Part shown: positions 36,423 through 45,190 of the stretch, in pieces
Position numbering within the stretch: the first letter of the stretch is position 1
How the letters are laid out: each line of letters begins with the position of its first letter
Source of the DNA: Ornithinibacillus sp. 4-3
GTDB taxonomy: Bacteria > Bacillota > Bacilli > Bacillales > Amphibacillaceae
Length of the DNA stretch: 64,000 bases
NCBI RefSeq assembly: GCF_040958695.1
Contig: NZ_CP162599.1
Coordinates: 1,646,001 to 1,710,000 of the forward strand
Reading direction: 5' to 3'
Position numbers and translations under genes: made by a program
The notes under the pieces: model-generated
Told to the model about the DNA's origin: nothing
What the model saw: the letters and a program-made list of their open reading frames with translations, nothing else
Databases searched by the model: none

Positions 36423-36893
36423 ATGTTTCTACCCAAAATATTAAATTCTTTAGATTCTTCGATGTTGGAACAGTATACGGATGAAGTAATGGTGGTAAAT
36501 CAAAAAGCCAAGGAATTTGGACTTGAGTTAACTCGCAATGAAATAAAAAGTCTAATCATTTCTAGAAACAAAGTGCTTCAAAGCTATGGTCGAGTAGAAT
36601 TAAGTGTTGAAGTAATAAAAGAGTTAGCTGAGGTATTTTGTGCCTCTCCTTATGTAGACAATAAAAATTATGTAGCCATTTTATATGAGCTACAAGAGAT
36701 ATTTTATTACTTAAAAAATGAAACGGAGGATAAAATTGGTGATTCCCCGTTGATTGATATTATGAAGGATTATTTTGATGATATTTGTAATGGTTCTTTG
36801 GAATTTTTAAAGAGTAGGCTTGATGAATTTGCAGAACGATTTAGAAATGATGCTCGATTTAGAAGATCTATTCTTGAAAGGGATGAATTATAG
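36423..36893 (+). CDS. DUF6323-type protein
   Basis: 156 residues, fully helical, no membrane segment or signal peptide. The conserved look FGLELTRNEIKSLIISRNKVLQSYGRVELSVEVIKELAEVFCASPYVD matches what I recall of DUF6323, found next to DUF6179 in Firmicutes. The family has no known function. The last codons overlap the next gene by one base (TAGTG), so both proteins are probably made together in fixed ratio. First gene of a two-gene unit with its own promoter and an upstream terminator. Confidence 0.65.
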   Translation: MFLPKILNSLDSSMLEQYTDEVMVVNQKAKEFGLELTRNEIKSLIISRNKVLQSYGRVELSVEVIKELAEVFCASPYVDNKNYVAILYELQEIFYYLKNETEDKIGDSPLIDIMKDYFDDICNGSLEFLKSRLDEFAERFRNDARFRRSILERDEL

Positions 36894-38332
36894 TGGGATC
36901 AGAAGAACAATGCGGTAATCAGACCTTAGTTACACAGGGAAAGATGAATCAAGCTCATCTGTTACAAAACCAATATACGATATCTATTTTGAATGAAGGA
37001 TTACGGGTAGGCTTGTTAAGTAGTAAAGAAGTCTATCATACCCAAGAGCAGTTGATGTCCATATTAAGAATTCTAATTAAGCGATACACTCAAGGTGAAA
37101 GTTCTTCTGTAACGTCTGAAACAGCTGGAAGTATCTTAGCTTCTGTTTTATATGCTGTTGATGCGTATTTATTGCATTTGAACAATCCAGAAAAAGCAAT
37201 CGATATATTAAAAAAAGACAATGTGCAAAATGTATATGAACAGGGTATAGACTTAATTCACCAGTGTTTTGATGAAACAAGGCAACTCTATAAAAAGCTC
37301 AATCATAATAAATTGGATGTTGAGGTAGAAGCTTATAATCTGACAATTGATGAATCGATTCCTGTCTTTCTTAAAAAATATGGTATTATTTTTGATGCTC
37401 ATAATACAATGGCAAGCATTGATTATCCGTTAGCGATTGATGATATGAGCATTCAGGGTGTTTATTACCTTAGGCAATATTTAACTCACTTAAAATTAGA
37501 AACTCAATTTTGTTATTTGTTTAGCAAGGATGATCTTCAACAGCTTTTGGTTAACTATGGGAGAATTTGTGGATTCGACTATCGGATAGAGCTATTCAAT
37601 ATATTTGAGTTGGTATTAAATAATGCGATCTTTTCCATTTTATCAGGAGGACATGCTAACCAAATAAAAATATCAATAAATCAATATAAACAGTTAGAAA
37701 AATTATTTAATAAATTGGATGATAGTCAGGCCCAGTCCATTATTTTAAAAGCTGTAGACCAATTACAATATCATTTCAATATTAATGATCTGAAGATGAT
37801 TGATTATTTGCAGCAATGTGGAATAAATCTAGTGCAGAGGGTTAAAAATGTTGTGAAGCATAATCAACTTGGAACGGTAGTTATTGTTGAAAAAGAATTG
37901 GAATCAAAATCAATTTTAACCACATTCAAAGCATCCGATAGAATGAGTGATAACGATTTTCGAGTAATAGTTGAAAGAATTATGAACTGTGAAAATACTA
38001 AGGATAAGGTTGCCATGATTCAGGACAATTTCCATTCCCTTTATGATTATATAGATATGCTAAATGCTGATTGTTTATTGAATGATGAATATGAAGTACT
38101 CTTTAAGAGTTTTGGAGATATAGAACTAGCTGTCCTAATGAAAATTGTATTTTATGAGGAATTACGGAATGATTCAACATTTTTATCTTCTTTTCATATG
38201 GTGGATAAGGATCGCGAAAATAAATGGCAGATTTATTTTATTGAATTTATTCAAAACATTGATATTGATAGAAAGAATGCGATTGAGAAGTATGTTTCTG
38301 ATATTGATTATGAAGAAATTAGTTTCTACTAA
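36893..38332 (+). CDS. DUF6179-type protein
   Basis: 479 residues from GTG overlapping the previous stop. All-helical soluble protein without cofactor motifs that I can see. Recognisable family stretches: GLLSSKEVYHTQEQLMSILRILIKRYTQGESSSVTSETA near 38-76, NTMASIDYPLAIDDMSIQGVYYLRQYL near 169-195, and VNYGRICGFDYRIELFNIFELVLNNAI near 222-248. I recall this pairing as DUF6179 with DUF6323. Function unknown; a complex of the two products is a reasonable guess. No terminator was found just after the stop. Confidence 0.65.
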   Translation: MGSEEQCGNQTLVTQGKMNQAHLLQNQYTISILNEGLRVGLLSSKEVYHTQEQLMSILRILIKRYTQGESSSVTSETAGSILASVLYAVDAYLLHLNNPEKAIDILKKDNVQNVYEQGIDLIHQCFDETRQLYKKLNHNKLDVEVEAYNLTIDESIPVFLKKYGIIFDAHNTMASIDYPLAIDDMSIQGVYYLRQYLTHLKLETQFCYLFSKDDLQQLLVNYGRICGFDYRIELFNIFELVLNNAIFSILSGGHANQIKISINQYKQLEKLFNKLDDSQAQSIILKAVDQLQYHFNINDLKMIDYLQQCGINLVQRVKNVVKHNQLGTVVIVEKELESKSILTTFKASDRMSDNDFRVIVERIMNCENTKDKVAMIQDNFHSLYDYIDMLNADCLLNDEYEVLFKSFGDIELAVLMKIVFYEELRNDSTFLSSFHMVDKDRENKWQIYFIEFIQNIDIDRKNAIEKYVSDIDYEEISFY

Positions 38333-38941
38333 GTGCTGAGTGAGTAGGTATAAGAGGGCGGAGTGCCTTTGTTAATAGGGATTTCATTCTCTTTTCTATT
38401 TAATTTAATATTAATCCTTCCAAAAATAGTTTTATTTAACAGCAGTAAACAGGAAGTTAATGCATAGGAGGAGTAAATTTAGAAGAAATTTATCTAACTA
38501 GCTATTTTCTGGAGTTAGTATCTCAAATAGTTTTTATGCAAAAGGCTATTTAGATTTTTTTGCATCTAAGTTTTCTATTGTTTTAAATAGATTAACGCAT
38601 TTTTCACCTTCTACTTTCCAGGCTTTGATACAATTTATTTGCTTCATACTATCAGAATTTTAAAAATGATCTTGAAAATAAAAAGGATTTTATATATAAA
38701 TGTCGAATAATTTTTTAAAGGGAGAAACATCAATGTAAGTGTACACCTACGTTAACTCATCCATGACTATCCACAATTCAACCACGATCCCGTTATGTAA
38801 GATTCACCTACTTTTATTGTAATTTTGAGGGGGTTGTATATTCGTAAGGATCTTTAAGTATGTTATTAGAAAAATAATAGTTGACTGCGATCCAAAGCCT
38901 TAAGCAATTGTCCATCTAGATTATAATCAGGAGGAATAGGG
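38333..38941. other. 600-bp gap with a repeated palindromic motif before the binding-protein gene
   Basis: No gene recognised. ATGTAAGTGTACACCTAC (38733-38750), itself nearly palindromic, recurs as ATGTAAGATTCACCTAC (38795-38811), which could be a pair of operator sites for the gene at 38942. TTGACT at 38880 has no well-placed -10. Confidence 0.4.
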
Positions 38942-40537
38942 ATGAGAAACTTGAGAAATAGTATGCTGATGTTAGTATTCGTTTTGACGATTTTAATTAC
39001 TGGATGTAGTACAGATTCTTCTAATTCTAATGATGACACAGGAGATAACGAGAGCTCTGGACAGGAAGCAGGGGGAACTTTAAATATTGGACTTGATGCT
39101 CAGCCACCGACATTGGACTTACCAACCTCAGGAACGATTGCAACACGTGATGTGGCAAGAGTAATGTTTGAAACACTTTTGACAACTGATGCTAACAATC
39201 AGGCAGTTCCAATGTTAGCAGAGTCGGTTGATACAACTGATAACCAAACATATACATTTAAATTACGCCAAGGAGTAAAGTTTCATAATGATAAAGAAAT
39301 GATTGCTGAGGATGTAATTGCATCGATGGAAAGATGGGCCGGGAGATCATCGAATGCGGGGAGCATTTTTGAAGGTGCTACATGGGAAGCGGAAGATGAT
39401 TATACTGTTGTTTTAACATTAGCTCAAGCCTCGGCACTAGCATTGGATTCCATGGCGGCTACGAAAATGGGTGCAGCTATTATGCCGAAAGAAGTCATTG
39501 ATGCGATACCAGAAGATGGTGTAGATGAAATAGAAGAATATGTTGGAACTGGTCCATATAAATTTGTTGAATGGAAACAAGATCAATATATTAAATTTGA
39601 AAGATATGATGATTATCAAGCAGTAGAAGCTGAGCCGGATGGTTTATCAGGTAAAAAAGAAGCTTTATTTGATGAGATTTATTTCCATATGGCTTCAGAT
39701 TCTTCTACAAGATTAACCGGCCTTCAATCTGGTGATTATGATTTTATATTTGGAGTTCCTTATGACAGCTATGATCAACTGGAAAGCGATCCAAATTTAA
39801 AAACATATTTAGCGGTAAATGGAGTGGAAGTGTTAAAATTTAATTCCGTTGAAGGTCTGGGAACGAATGCTGAACTACGTCAAGTGATCAATACAGGATT
39901 AGATATTAATGCAGCCATGATGGCCGCATTCCCAAGCGAAGATTTGTATTGGTTACATTCCGGATATATGGATGAGGATCTTGTGAACTGGGCTAGTGAT
40001 GCAGGTAGTGAATACCATAATATTAATGATCAAGAAAAGGCAAAACAGATGTTAGCGGACATGGATTATGATGGAGAGCCATTCCGAATTCTTACCACAC
40101 GGGATTATGCTCACCTTTATAATGTTGCTGTTGTTGTTCATGAACAATTAAGAGGGCTAGGAATTAACGCTGAACTAGAGATTTACGATTGGCCAACACT
40201 CGTCGATATCGCAAATAACCAGCCAGATCGATGGGAAGCCCATATGATTTCTTACTCTGTTACCAGTACACCACCACAATTTTTGGGGTTAGATCAAATT
40301 TCAGGTGGAGGCGTACATGACGAGCGTGTTATCGATTTGATGTCACAGATTGAAACAGCCCCAACATTAGAGGAGGCTAAAGAAATTTGGGATGAGTTAC
40401 AACTTTACTCCTGGGAAGAGTTGTTACCGATTATACAGTTTGGTAGTTTCCATAGCTTATACGGCTCTAGTGATCGCATTGAAGGAATCACAACTTATTC
40501 TGGTCCAGTATTTTGGAATGCCGGTTTTGTAGAGTAA
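38942..40537 (+). CDS. Peptide/nickel-type ABC substrate-binding lipoprotein
   Basis: 531 residues. Signal peptide and lipobox LITGC with lipidated Cys22, a short Asn/Ser/Glu-rich linker, then the SBP_bac_5 fold: GGTLNIGLDAQPPTLDLP, FETLLTTDANNQAVPMLAES, YTFKLRQGVKFHNDKEMIAEDV near 105 and VGTGPYKFVEWKQDQYI near 200, each characteristic. It binds di/oligopeptides or a related ligand outside the membrane. No permease or ATPase genes are adjacent, so it relies on a transporter encoded elsewhere. A paralogue is encoded at 42301 on the other strand. Confidence 0.9.
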   Translation: MRNLRNSMLMLVFVLTILITGCSTDSSNSNDDTGDNESSGQEAGGTLNIGLDAQPPTLDLPTSGTIATRDVARVMFETLLTTDANNQAVPMLAESVDTTDNQTYTFKLRQGVKFHNDKEMIAEDVIASMERWAGRSSNAGSIFEGATWEAEDDYTVVLTLAQASALALDSMAATKMGAAIMPKEVIDAIPEDGVDEIEEYVGTGPYKFVEWKQDQYIKFERYDDYQAVEAEPDGLSGKKEALFDEIYFHMASDSSTRLTGLQSGDYDFIFGVPYDSYDQLESDPNLKTYLAVNGVEVLKFNSVEGLGTNAELRQVINTGLDINAAMMAAFPSEDLYWLHSGYMDEDLVNWASDAGSEYHNINDQEKAKQMLADMDYDGEPFRILTTRDYAHLYNVAVVVHEQLRGLGINAELEIYDWPTLVDIANNQPDRWEAHMISYSVTSTPPQFLGLDQISGGGVHDERVIDLMSQIETAPTLEEAKEIWDELQLYSWEELLPIIQFGSFHSLYGSSDRIEGITTYSGPVFWNAGFVE

Positions 40538-40557
40538 ATGAATAAGGAATAGAAAAG

Positions 40558-40598
40558 GGCATCAAAAAGAACAAATGTTAAAAGTTCTTTTTGATGTC
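40558..40598 (+). terminator. Terminator after the binding-protein gene
   Basis: GGCATCAAAAAGAAC pairs with GTTCTTTTTGATGTC (one G-U), followed by tgtttt. Confidence 0.8.
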
Positions 40599-40628
40599 TG
40601 TTTTCACTTTTTATAGTTAAATAAAGGT

Positions 40629-40959
40629 TTGTTTTTTCTGGTGTTCTTAATTATCGGTCTTGTTTTCATATTTGTCAGTTGTTCAAATCACACAGCCAAC
40701 AATGAAGATCAATCAACCATGGTAGGGATTATAGCAAAAATAGAAGATAAACAAATACTATTAAAAGGAATGACAAATGAAGAAATTCAAGGTTTGTCTG
40801 AGGAAGAAATGATAAAGAAAGCACAAAACGCTGCTTATTTTGAATTGAACCAAGAAGTGAAAAATCTAAAGGTCGGTCAAAAGGTAAAAGTTTTGATAGA
40901 AAGTTTGAACTTCAAACCCGGCGTACGCAACCAGTAGTAAAGTAGAAATATTAGATTAA
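40629..40959 (+). pseudogene. DUF3221 lipoprotein gene, frameshifted near its end and lacking a good start
   Basis: The frame from TTG 40629 gives a signal peptide with a lipobox ending in Cys18 and a DUF3221-like body (GIIAKIEDKQILLKG ... LKVGQKVKVLIESLNF). It stops at TAG after FKPGVRNQ. Shifting one base at about 40917-40920 restores the family's ending (AYATSSKVEILD, stop at 40959). There is no ribosome binding site before TTG. So this is a recently damaged gene, or the assembly has a single-base error. Confidence 0.65.
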
Positions 40960-41008
40960 GCGTACAGCTGTGTTTATCTCTAACAATTAAAGTTTTTATT
41001 GTCGAGTT

Positions 41009-41057
41009 GATTGGCTGGATTGAGTTCTGTATTCGACTAGAAAAAATCCAGCCAATC
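41009..41057. repeat. Inverted repeat, 13-base arms
   Basis: GATTGGCTGGATT and AATCCAGCCAATC are exact reverse complements around a 23-base loop. It directly precedes an IS3-end-like sequence, so it may be IS-derived; alternatively it separates the convergent genes. Confidence 0.6.
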
Positions 41058-41069
41058 AGCTGCTTAATA

Positions 41070-41097
41070 TTTGGTCTAACTTTAGGGTTTCAGTCCA
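41070..41097 (-). mobile_element. IS3-end-like remnant
   Basis: Reverse complement reads TGGACTGAAACCCTAAAGTT then AGACCAAA, close to the tip of the IS3 left end at 31744. No transposase sequence adjoins it. Confidence 0.4.
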
Positions 41098-41115
41098 GTT
41101 CTAACTTTGCGCTGA

Positions 41116-42228
41116 CTACTCAGAAAAGCTATAACACTTATATTCATACTGGTTTGGTGGACCAATAGCTATCCAAAGTTTTCCTTCATTTGGCACACCA
41201 ATAGCAGATGCACATGTGATGTTGTCAGTATCTTGCTTTGTAGGATCTTGCATTTCTTCATCTCCCAGTATGCGGCAAATACAGTTCGGATAATTTTCTC
41301 GATCACGGAAAAACTCTTTTATTTTCTCAACATCTATTTCCCCTCGGTTTTCATGAAGAAGCGAATTCATGCGCTCTAATCGAATTTGTGAATTTTTTAA
41401 TGAGCTGCCAGTGGATCTTTCCTCACTCAATAAGCTATCTGCTACATAATGGTTTGTATGTGCTAGAATCCCATTTTCAGGCTTAATAACAGCATCTTTC
41501 ATTGGAGTATTTTCATAGTCAGCCATTTCGCCATTTTTGTCCATCATAATAATATTTCGTGCTGAAGATCGTTTTAAATTGCTTAATTTTTCAACAGCTT
41601 CGTCTACCGTTCGACATGTTAGTGCCAAACGAGAAAACATATATCTCGGCAAGCCTTCTCCCCAGCCATCAGAGGTAATCGCATTGGCAAATACGGCCAT
41701 TCCTTCTGTGTTGATTCCAATATGTGATATTTGTCCTGCAGGGGTAAACATTAATATTTTTGAACCAGATTCAGGAATTATTTCTAACACGACACCGATT
41801 TCTCCATAAAAAGATGGTAAATCAACATTCTGTCCAGCCAATGGTATTCCATCTTTAGTCACCTCAGATGAAACTGCAAAGGTTGTACACTCATTTAAAG
41901 CTTTAACATGATTGTTCATTTCAGCTCGAACCTGCAGGAGATAGGCTTCTCCTAAGGAAATACCAGCTCCTTCTGCCATACCTTGTATTTCCTCATCCAA
42001 GAAAGGTGCATATTCTTGTACATAGGCTTGATAGGAGAGGGCTTTTTCTTTAACAAATTCTAAAGAAACTTTTGTTCCAATTTGTAGCTTCTTTTTAACA
42101 GAAGTAAGATGTTTATAAATTAATTCCTTACATGATTCTCCATATTGTCTACCAATCTCTCTGTGTGTTCCTTTAAGTTGAAAGAATGGAAAGTGTTTTC
42201 TTTTAGTGCTTTGATCGTTTTTAATCAT
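41116..42228 (-). CDS. C45-family acyltransferase/peptidase (penicillin acyltransferase-like)
   Basis: 370 residues. Family start FFQLKGTHREIGRQYGE, then RAEMNNHVKALNECTTFAVS: the bond before Cys114 is the expected self-cleavage site that frees an N-terminal nucleophile, as in acyl-CoA:6-aminopenicillanate acyltransferase. PLAGQNVDLP and GINTEGMAVFANAI are further family motifs. No signal peptide, so cytoplasmic. Members hydrolyse or form amide bonds on acyl-amino compounds or peptides. It lies 72 bases after a peptide-binding protein on the same strand, so import of an acylated peptide-like compound followed by deacylation is a fair hypothesis. Confidence 0.82.
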   Translation of the reverse strand: MIKNDQSTKRKHFPFFQLKGTHREIGRQYGESCKELIYKHLTSVKKKLQIGTKVSLEFVKEKALSYQAYVQEYAPFLDEEIQGMAEGAGISLGEAYLLQVRAEMNNHVKALNECTTFAVSSEVTKDGIPLAGQNVDLPSFYGEIGVVLEIIPESGSKILMFTPAGQISHIGINTEGMAVFANAITSDGWGEGLPRYMFSRLALTCRTVDEAVEKLSNLKRSSARNIIMMDKNGEMADYENTPMKDAVIKPENGILAHTNHYVADSLLSEERSTGSSLKNSQIRLERMNSLLHENRGEIDVEKIKEFFRDRENYPNCICRILGDEEMQDPTKQDTDNITCASAIGVPNEGKLWIAIGPPNQYEYKCYSFSE

Positions 42229-42300
42229 TAAAATGACGCCTCCTCTAAAGATGTAGTTTCACTAAGTTTCTTCATCATTTATCAATTATTTAAATTAAAC

Positions 42301-43854
42301 TTATTTACTATTTGAGACATTCCATAGAATAAAGCCACTTTGGTACTGAACATTATCTACTGTACTTCTCGTTGCAGATATCGCTTGATTTTCTCCAACT
42401 TTGATAGCTGGTATATAATCCCAATACCATTTTTGTAAATCATCAAATAGATCCTGTGCATCTTCCAAACTTGCTTGGCCTCTAAATTCCTTTAATAAAG
42501 TTTCAAGCTTCGGATCTTCAGCCCAACCTGCATAGTCTTTTCTTAAGAAAACTGTTGTTGTAGGCTCTGGAACAAGCGTATTTCCAATAACATAAATCTC
42601 ATATGCCGTTTCATCTTCTCTTTCAGACATAAGTGATGGCCAATCATATACTTCTAATGTCGCATTTAAACCAATTTTTTCCAGTTGATCTAAAAGAACG
42701 ACAGAGGCATTATAAGATGTATCACCATCCCGAGATGTTATAATTCTTATTTCTTCTCCATCATATCCCATTTCGCTGAGTAATTGCTCCGCTTTCTCGG
42801 GATCATTTTGGTTATATATTTCTTTTCCACTATCACTTGGCCATTGTTTTAACTGATCTACAAACATGAAATTGTGATTGAGTGTATAGTATTCTTCATC
42901 AACAAATGCTGCTTTTAAAATACTTTCTATATCTAATGCAGCTGCTACCGCCTCTCGGGCTTTAACATCTGTGAATAGACCCTGTCTTTTATTAAAATGG
43001 ATGACTAAAGATGAAGCGGTATAAGTCATTGTATCGACATCTGGGTCATTATCTAATTGTTCGACATTATCATATGGAATCGATTCTGCAATATCGTATT
43101 CCCCTGATTGAATCCCCGCTATTCGCGTAGATGCATCTGTAATAAACATAAAGTGAATATCATCTACAAGTGCTTCTTTTTTTCCAGATGATCCGTCAGA
43201 CGCTTCTGTACGAGGGTTATAGTCTGCAAATTTAGTAAGGTGTATTTCTTGATCTTGCTTCCATTCCTCAAATTGAAATGGTCCTGTTCCAATATACTCT
43301 GTAACTCCATCTTCACTAGCGTTTTCAATGATTTCCTTCGGCATAATTGCGGCAAGGCCAGTTCCACTATGCGCAAGCGCTGGTAATGCGGTTGATAGCT
43401 GTTCAGGTAACTCTAAAACGACTGTATAATCATCTTCAGCTTTGAAAGTTGCATCGGTGAATTGGCTCCTGCTCCCAGCACTTTCTTTCCATCTGTTCAT
43501 GGAAGCGACAACATCATCAGCTAACATTTCCTCACCATTATGAAAAAGAACTCCTTCTCTTAATTGAAAAGTTATAGTTTTTCCATCTTCGCTTTGTTCC
43601 CATGAATCTGCTAACATCGGTTGAATATTATAATCAGAATCAACTGTTAGTAGTGTCTCGTACACGTGACGCATTATATCAGAAGTCGCTGTGTTTGTAT
43701 TGACATGTGTATCTAATGAGGCTGGTTGTTGGGAATAGGCAAATCTTAGTTCTCCATTTGTCTTTGCGCTAGTTTCTCCCTGGCTAGGCTCAGAAGCACA
43801 ACCGAACAAAGTAAATAACACGATAATTAGCATGATAATTTTGCCATATTTCAT
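42301..43854 (-). CDS. Peptide-type ABC substrate-binding lipoprotein
   Basis: 517 residues. Lipobox TLFGC with Cys19, then SBP_bac_5: GELRFAYSQQPASLDTHVN, YETLLTVDSDYNIQPMLADSW, ITFQLREGVLFHNGEEMLADDV and YIGTGPFQFEEWKQDQEI. Clearly paralogous to the protein encoded at 38942. First gene of a minus-strand pair with the C45 acyltransferase (72-base gap). No permease genes nearby. Its likely ligand is an oligopeptide or an acylated amino compound. Confidence 0.9.
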   Translation of the reverse strand: MKYGKIIMLIIVLFTLFGCASEPSQGETSAKTNGELRFAYSQQPASLDTHVNTNTATSDIMRHVYETLLTVDSDYNIQPMLADSWEQSEDGKTITFQLREGVLFHNGEEMLADDVVASMNRWKESAGSRSQFTDATFKAEDDYTVVLELPEQLSTALPALAHSGTGLAAIMPKEIIENASEDGVTEYIGTGPFQFEEWKQDQEIHLTKFADYNPRTEASDGSSGKKEALVDDIHFMFITDASTRIAGIQSGEYDIAESIPYDNVEQLDNDPDVDTMTYTASSLVIHFNKRQGLFTDVKAREAVAAALDIESILKAAFVDEEYYTLNHNFMFVDQLKQWPSDSGKEIYNQNDPEKAEQLLSEMGYDGEEIRIITSRDGDTSYNASVVLLDQLEKIGLNATLEVYDWPSLMSEREDETAYEIYVIGNTLVPEPTTTVFLRKDYAGWAEDPKLETLLKEFRGQASLEDAQDLFDDLQKWYWDYIPAIKVGENQAISATRSTVDNVQYQSGFILWNVSNSK

Positions 43855-44359
43855 AAAAGACTTCCTTTCTGACTGTTTTGTTAGTTATGATATTATTTTT
43901 CTTTACTTGTAAACTTTAAATTGCTAATCATTGATTTAATTCAGTCTCACTGTATTTTTTTGTGAGTTACTATGTTTTCTTTGTTATTTCAATTGTTTTT
44001 CCTAATGTGAATATTCTGTTAATTTTAACATCACAAAATCTACTATTCATAAAACCTTTCCTAATAATTAATATAGGGTTTCAAACATTGCAGAGCTTTA
44101 ATGAATCATTGGAAAGGGGTAGCTGATTTCAGGTAGGATACGCCTTTTCGTAAGCTTTTTGGTTTTTAATTAGTTTCACCTCCCAATGTACACATTATCA
44201 TATTCTGAAAAGGAATACAAATCTAGAGTATTCAGTTTATCGTGTAGAACTTTTATAAAATGCTTCATCTGACTAGATAATAAAACATTAAAAAAAATAT
44301 TTTATCTCATAAGAGGCCTCCATGTTGAATTGCTAAAGTTGTTGAAATAGGTATATTCA
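43855..44359. other. 500-bp gap between divergent genes
   Basis: AT-rich DNA holding the leader of the minus-strand binding-protein gene; no gene, repeat or clear operator was recognised. Confidence 0.4.
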
Positions 44360-44388
44360 TTGTCTTTGCAAATTTCTAAAGATATAAT
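44360..44388 (+). promoter_or_regulatory. Promoter of the SDR gene at 44425
   Basis: TTGTCT (44360-44365), 17-base spacer, perfect TATAAT (44383-44388), 36 bases before the start codon. Confidence 0.75.
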
Positions 44389-44424
44389 ACGGACTAAGAT
44401 AAACAAAAGCTAGGAGGAGTAATT

Positions 44425-45180
44425 ATGATGTTTGATTTGACAAATAAAATTGCTATAGTTACTGGTGGAGCTAATGGTATCGGAAAAGGGATAGTAAAAA
44501 CTTTAGCTAAAGCAGGAGCAAAAGTTATGATTTGTGATATTGATAAAGAAGCAGGTGAAGAAACCGCTAAAGCCGTTGGCGGGGAATTTTTCAATTTAGA
44601 TGTTACAAATAAAAGCAATGCTGAAAAAGTTGTTCAAGATATTCTAACTAAATACGAAAGAATTGATATCTTAGCTGCCAATACTGGAATTTACCCAGAA
44701 GTATCAATTGAAGATATGGAAGAAGACTGGGATAAAGTTCAAAGTATTAACTTAAAGGGAATATTTTTTGTCATAAAACCAGTATTGAAAGCTATGAAAG
44801 AACAAAATTATGGAAGAGTTATTCTTACTTCCTCTATCACTGGAGATATTACTGGATATCCAGGTGGTGCATTTTATGGAGCGACAAAAGCTGCAATTCT
44901 TGGATTTATGAGAAGTGCGGCATTAGAATATGCAAAATATGGTGTGACTATCAATGCAGTTCAACCAGGGATGATTGCGACAGAAGGTTTAAAAAAACAA
45001 CTAGGTGTCTTAAGTGACAAGGGTGCTGAAGTTGTTCCAATGAAAAGATTAGGAGAGCCAGAGGATATCGGTGTAGCAATTTGCTTTTTTGCATCTGAGG
45101 AAGTTAAATATATTACAGGTCAATCCCTTGTCATAGACGGTGGTCAAGTCTTACCTGAAACACCTGATGTAATTTTATAA
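44425..45180 (+). CDS. Short-chain dehydrogenase/reductase (FabG-like)
   Basis: 251 residues; ATG 44425 or the adjacent ATG 44428, both after aggagg. Classical SDR: TGGANGIGKG near 13-22, LDVTN near 58, AANTGIYPE near 84, catalytic Ser in LTSSITG near 137, YGATK near 152-156, then NAVQPGMIATEG and the C-terminal ITGQSLVIDGGQ. This matches FabG-like 3-oxoacyl-ACP/sugar or alcohol dehydrogenases; the stand-alone context argues against a housekeeping FabG. IS1182 lies ten bases after its stop. Confidence 0.88.
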   Translation: MMFDLTNKIAIVTGGANGIGKGIVKTLAKAGAKVMICDIDKEAGEETAKAVGGEFFNLDVTNKSNAEKVVQDILTKYERIDILAANTGIYPEVSIEDMEEDWDKVQSINLKGIFFVIKPVLKAMKEQNYGRVILTSSITGDITGYPGGAFYGATKAAILGFMRSAALEYAKYGVTINAVQPGMIATEGLKKQLGVLSDKGAEVVPMKRLGEPEDIGVAICFFASEEVKYITGQSLVIDGGQVLPETPDVIL

Positions 45181-45190
45181 GTTGTAATAA

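Noticed and set aside
41009..41097. Complete IS3 element near the C45 gene
   Set aside because: Only a tip-like sequence and an adjacent inverted repeat are present; there is no transposase sequence.
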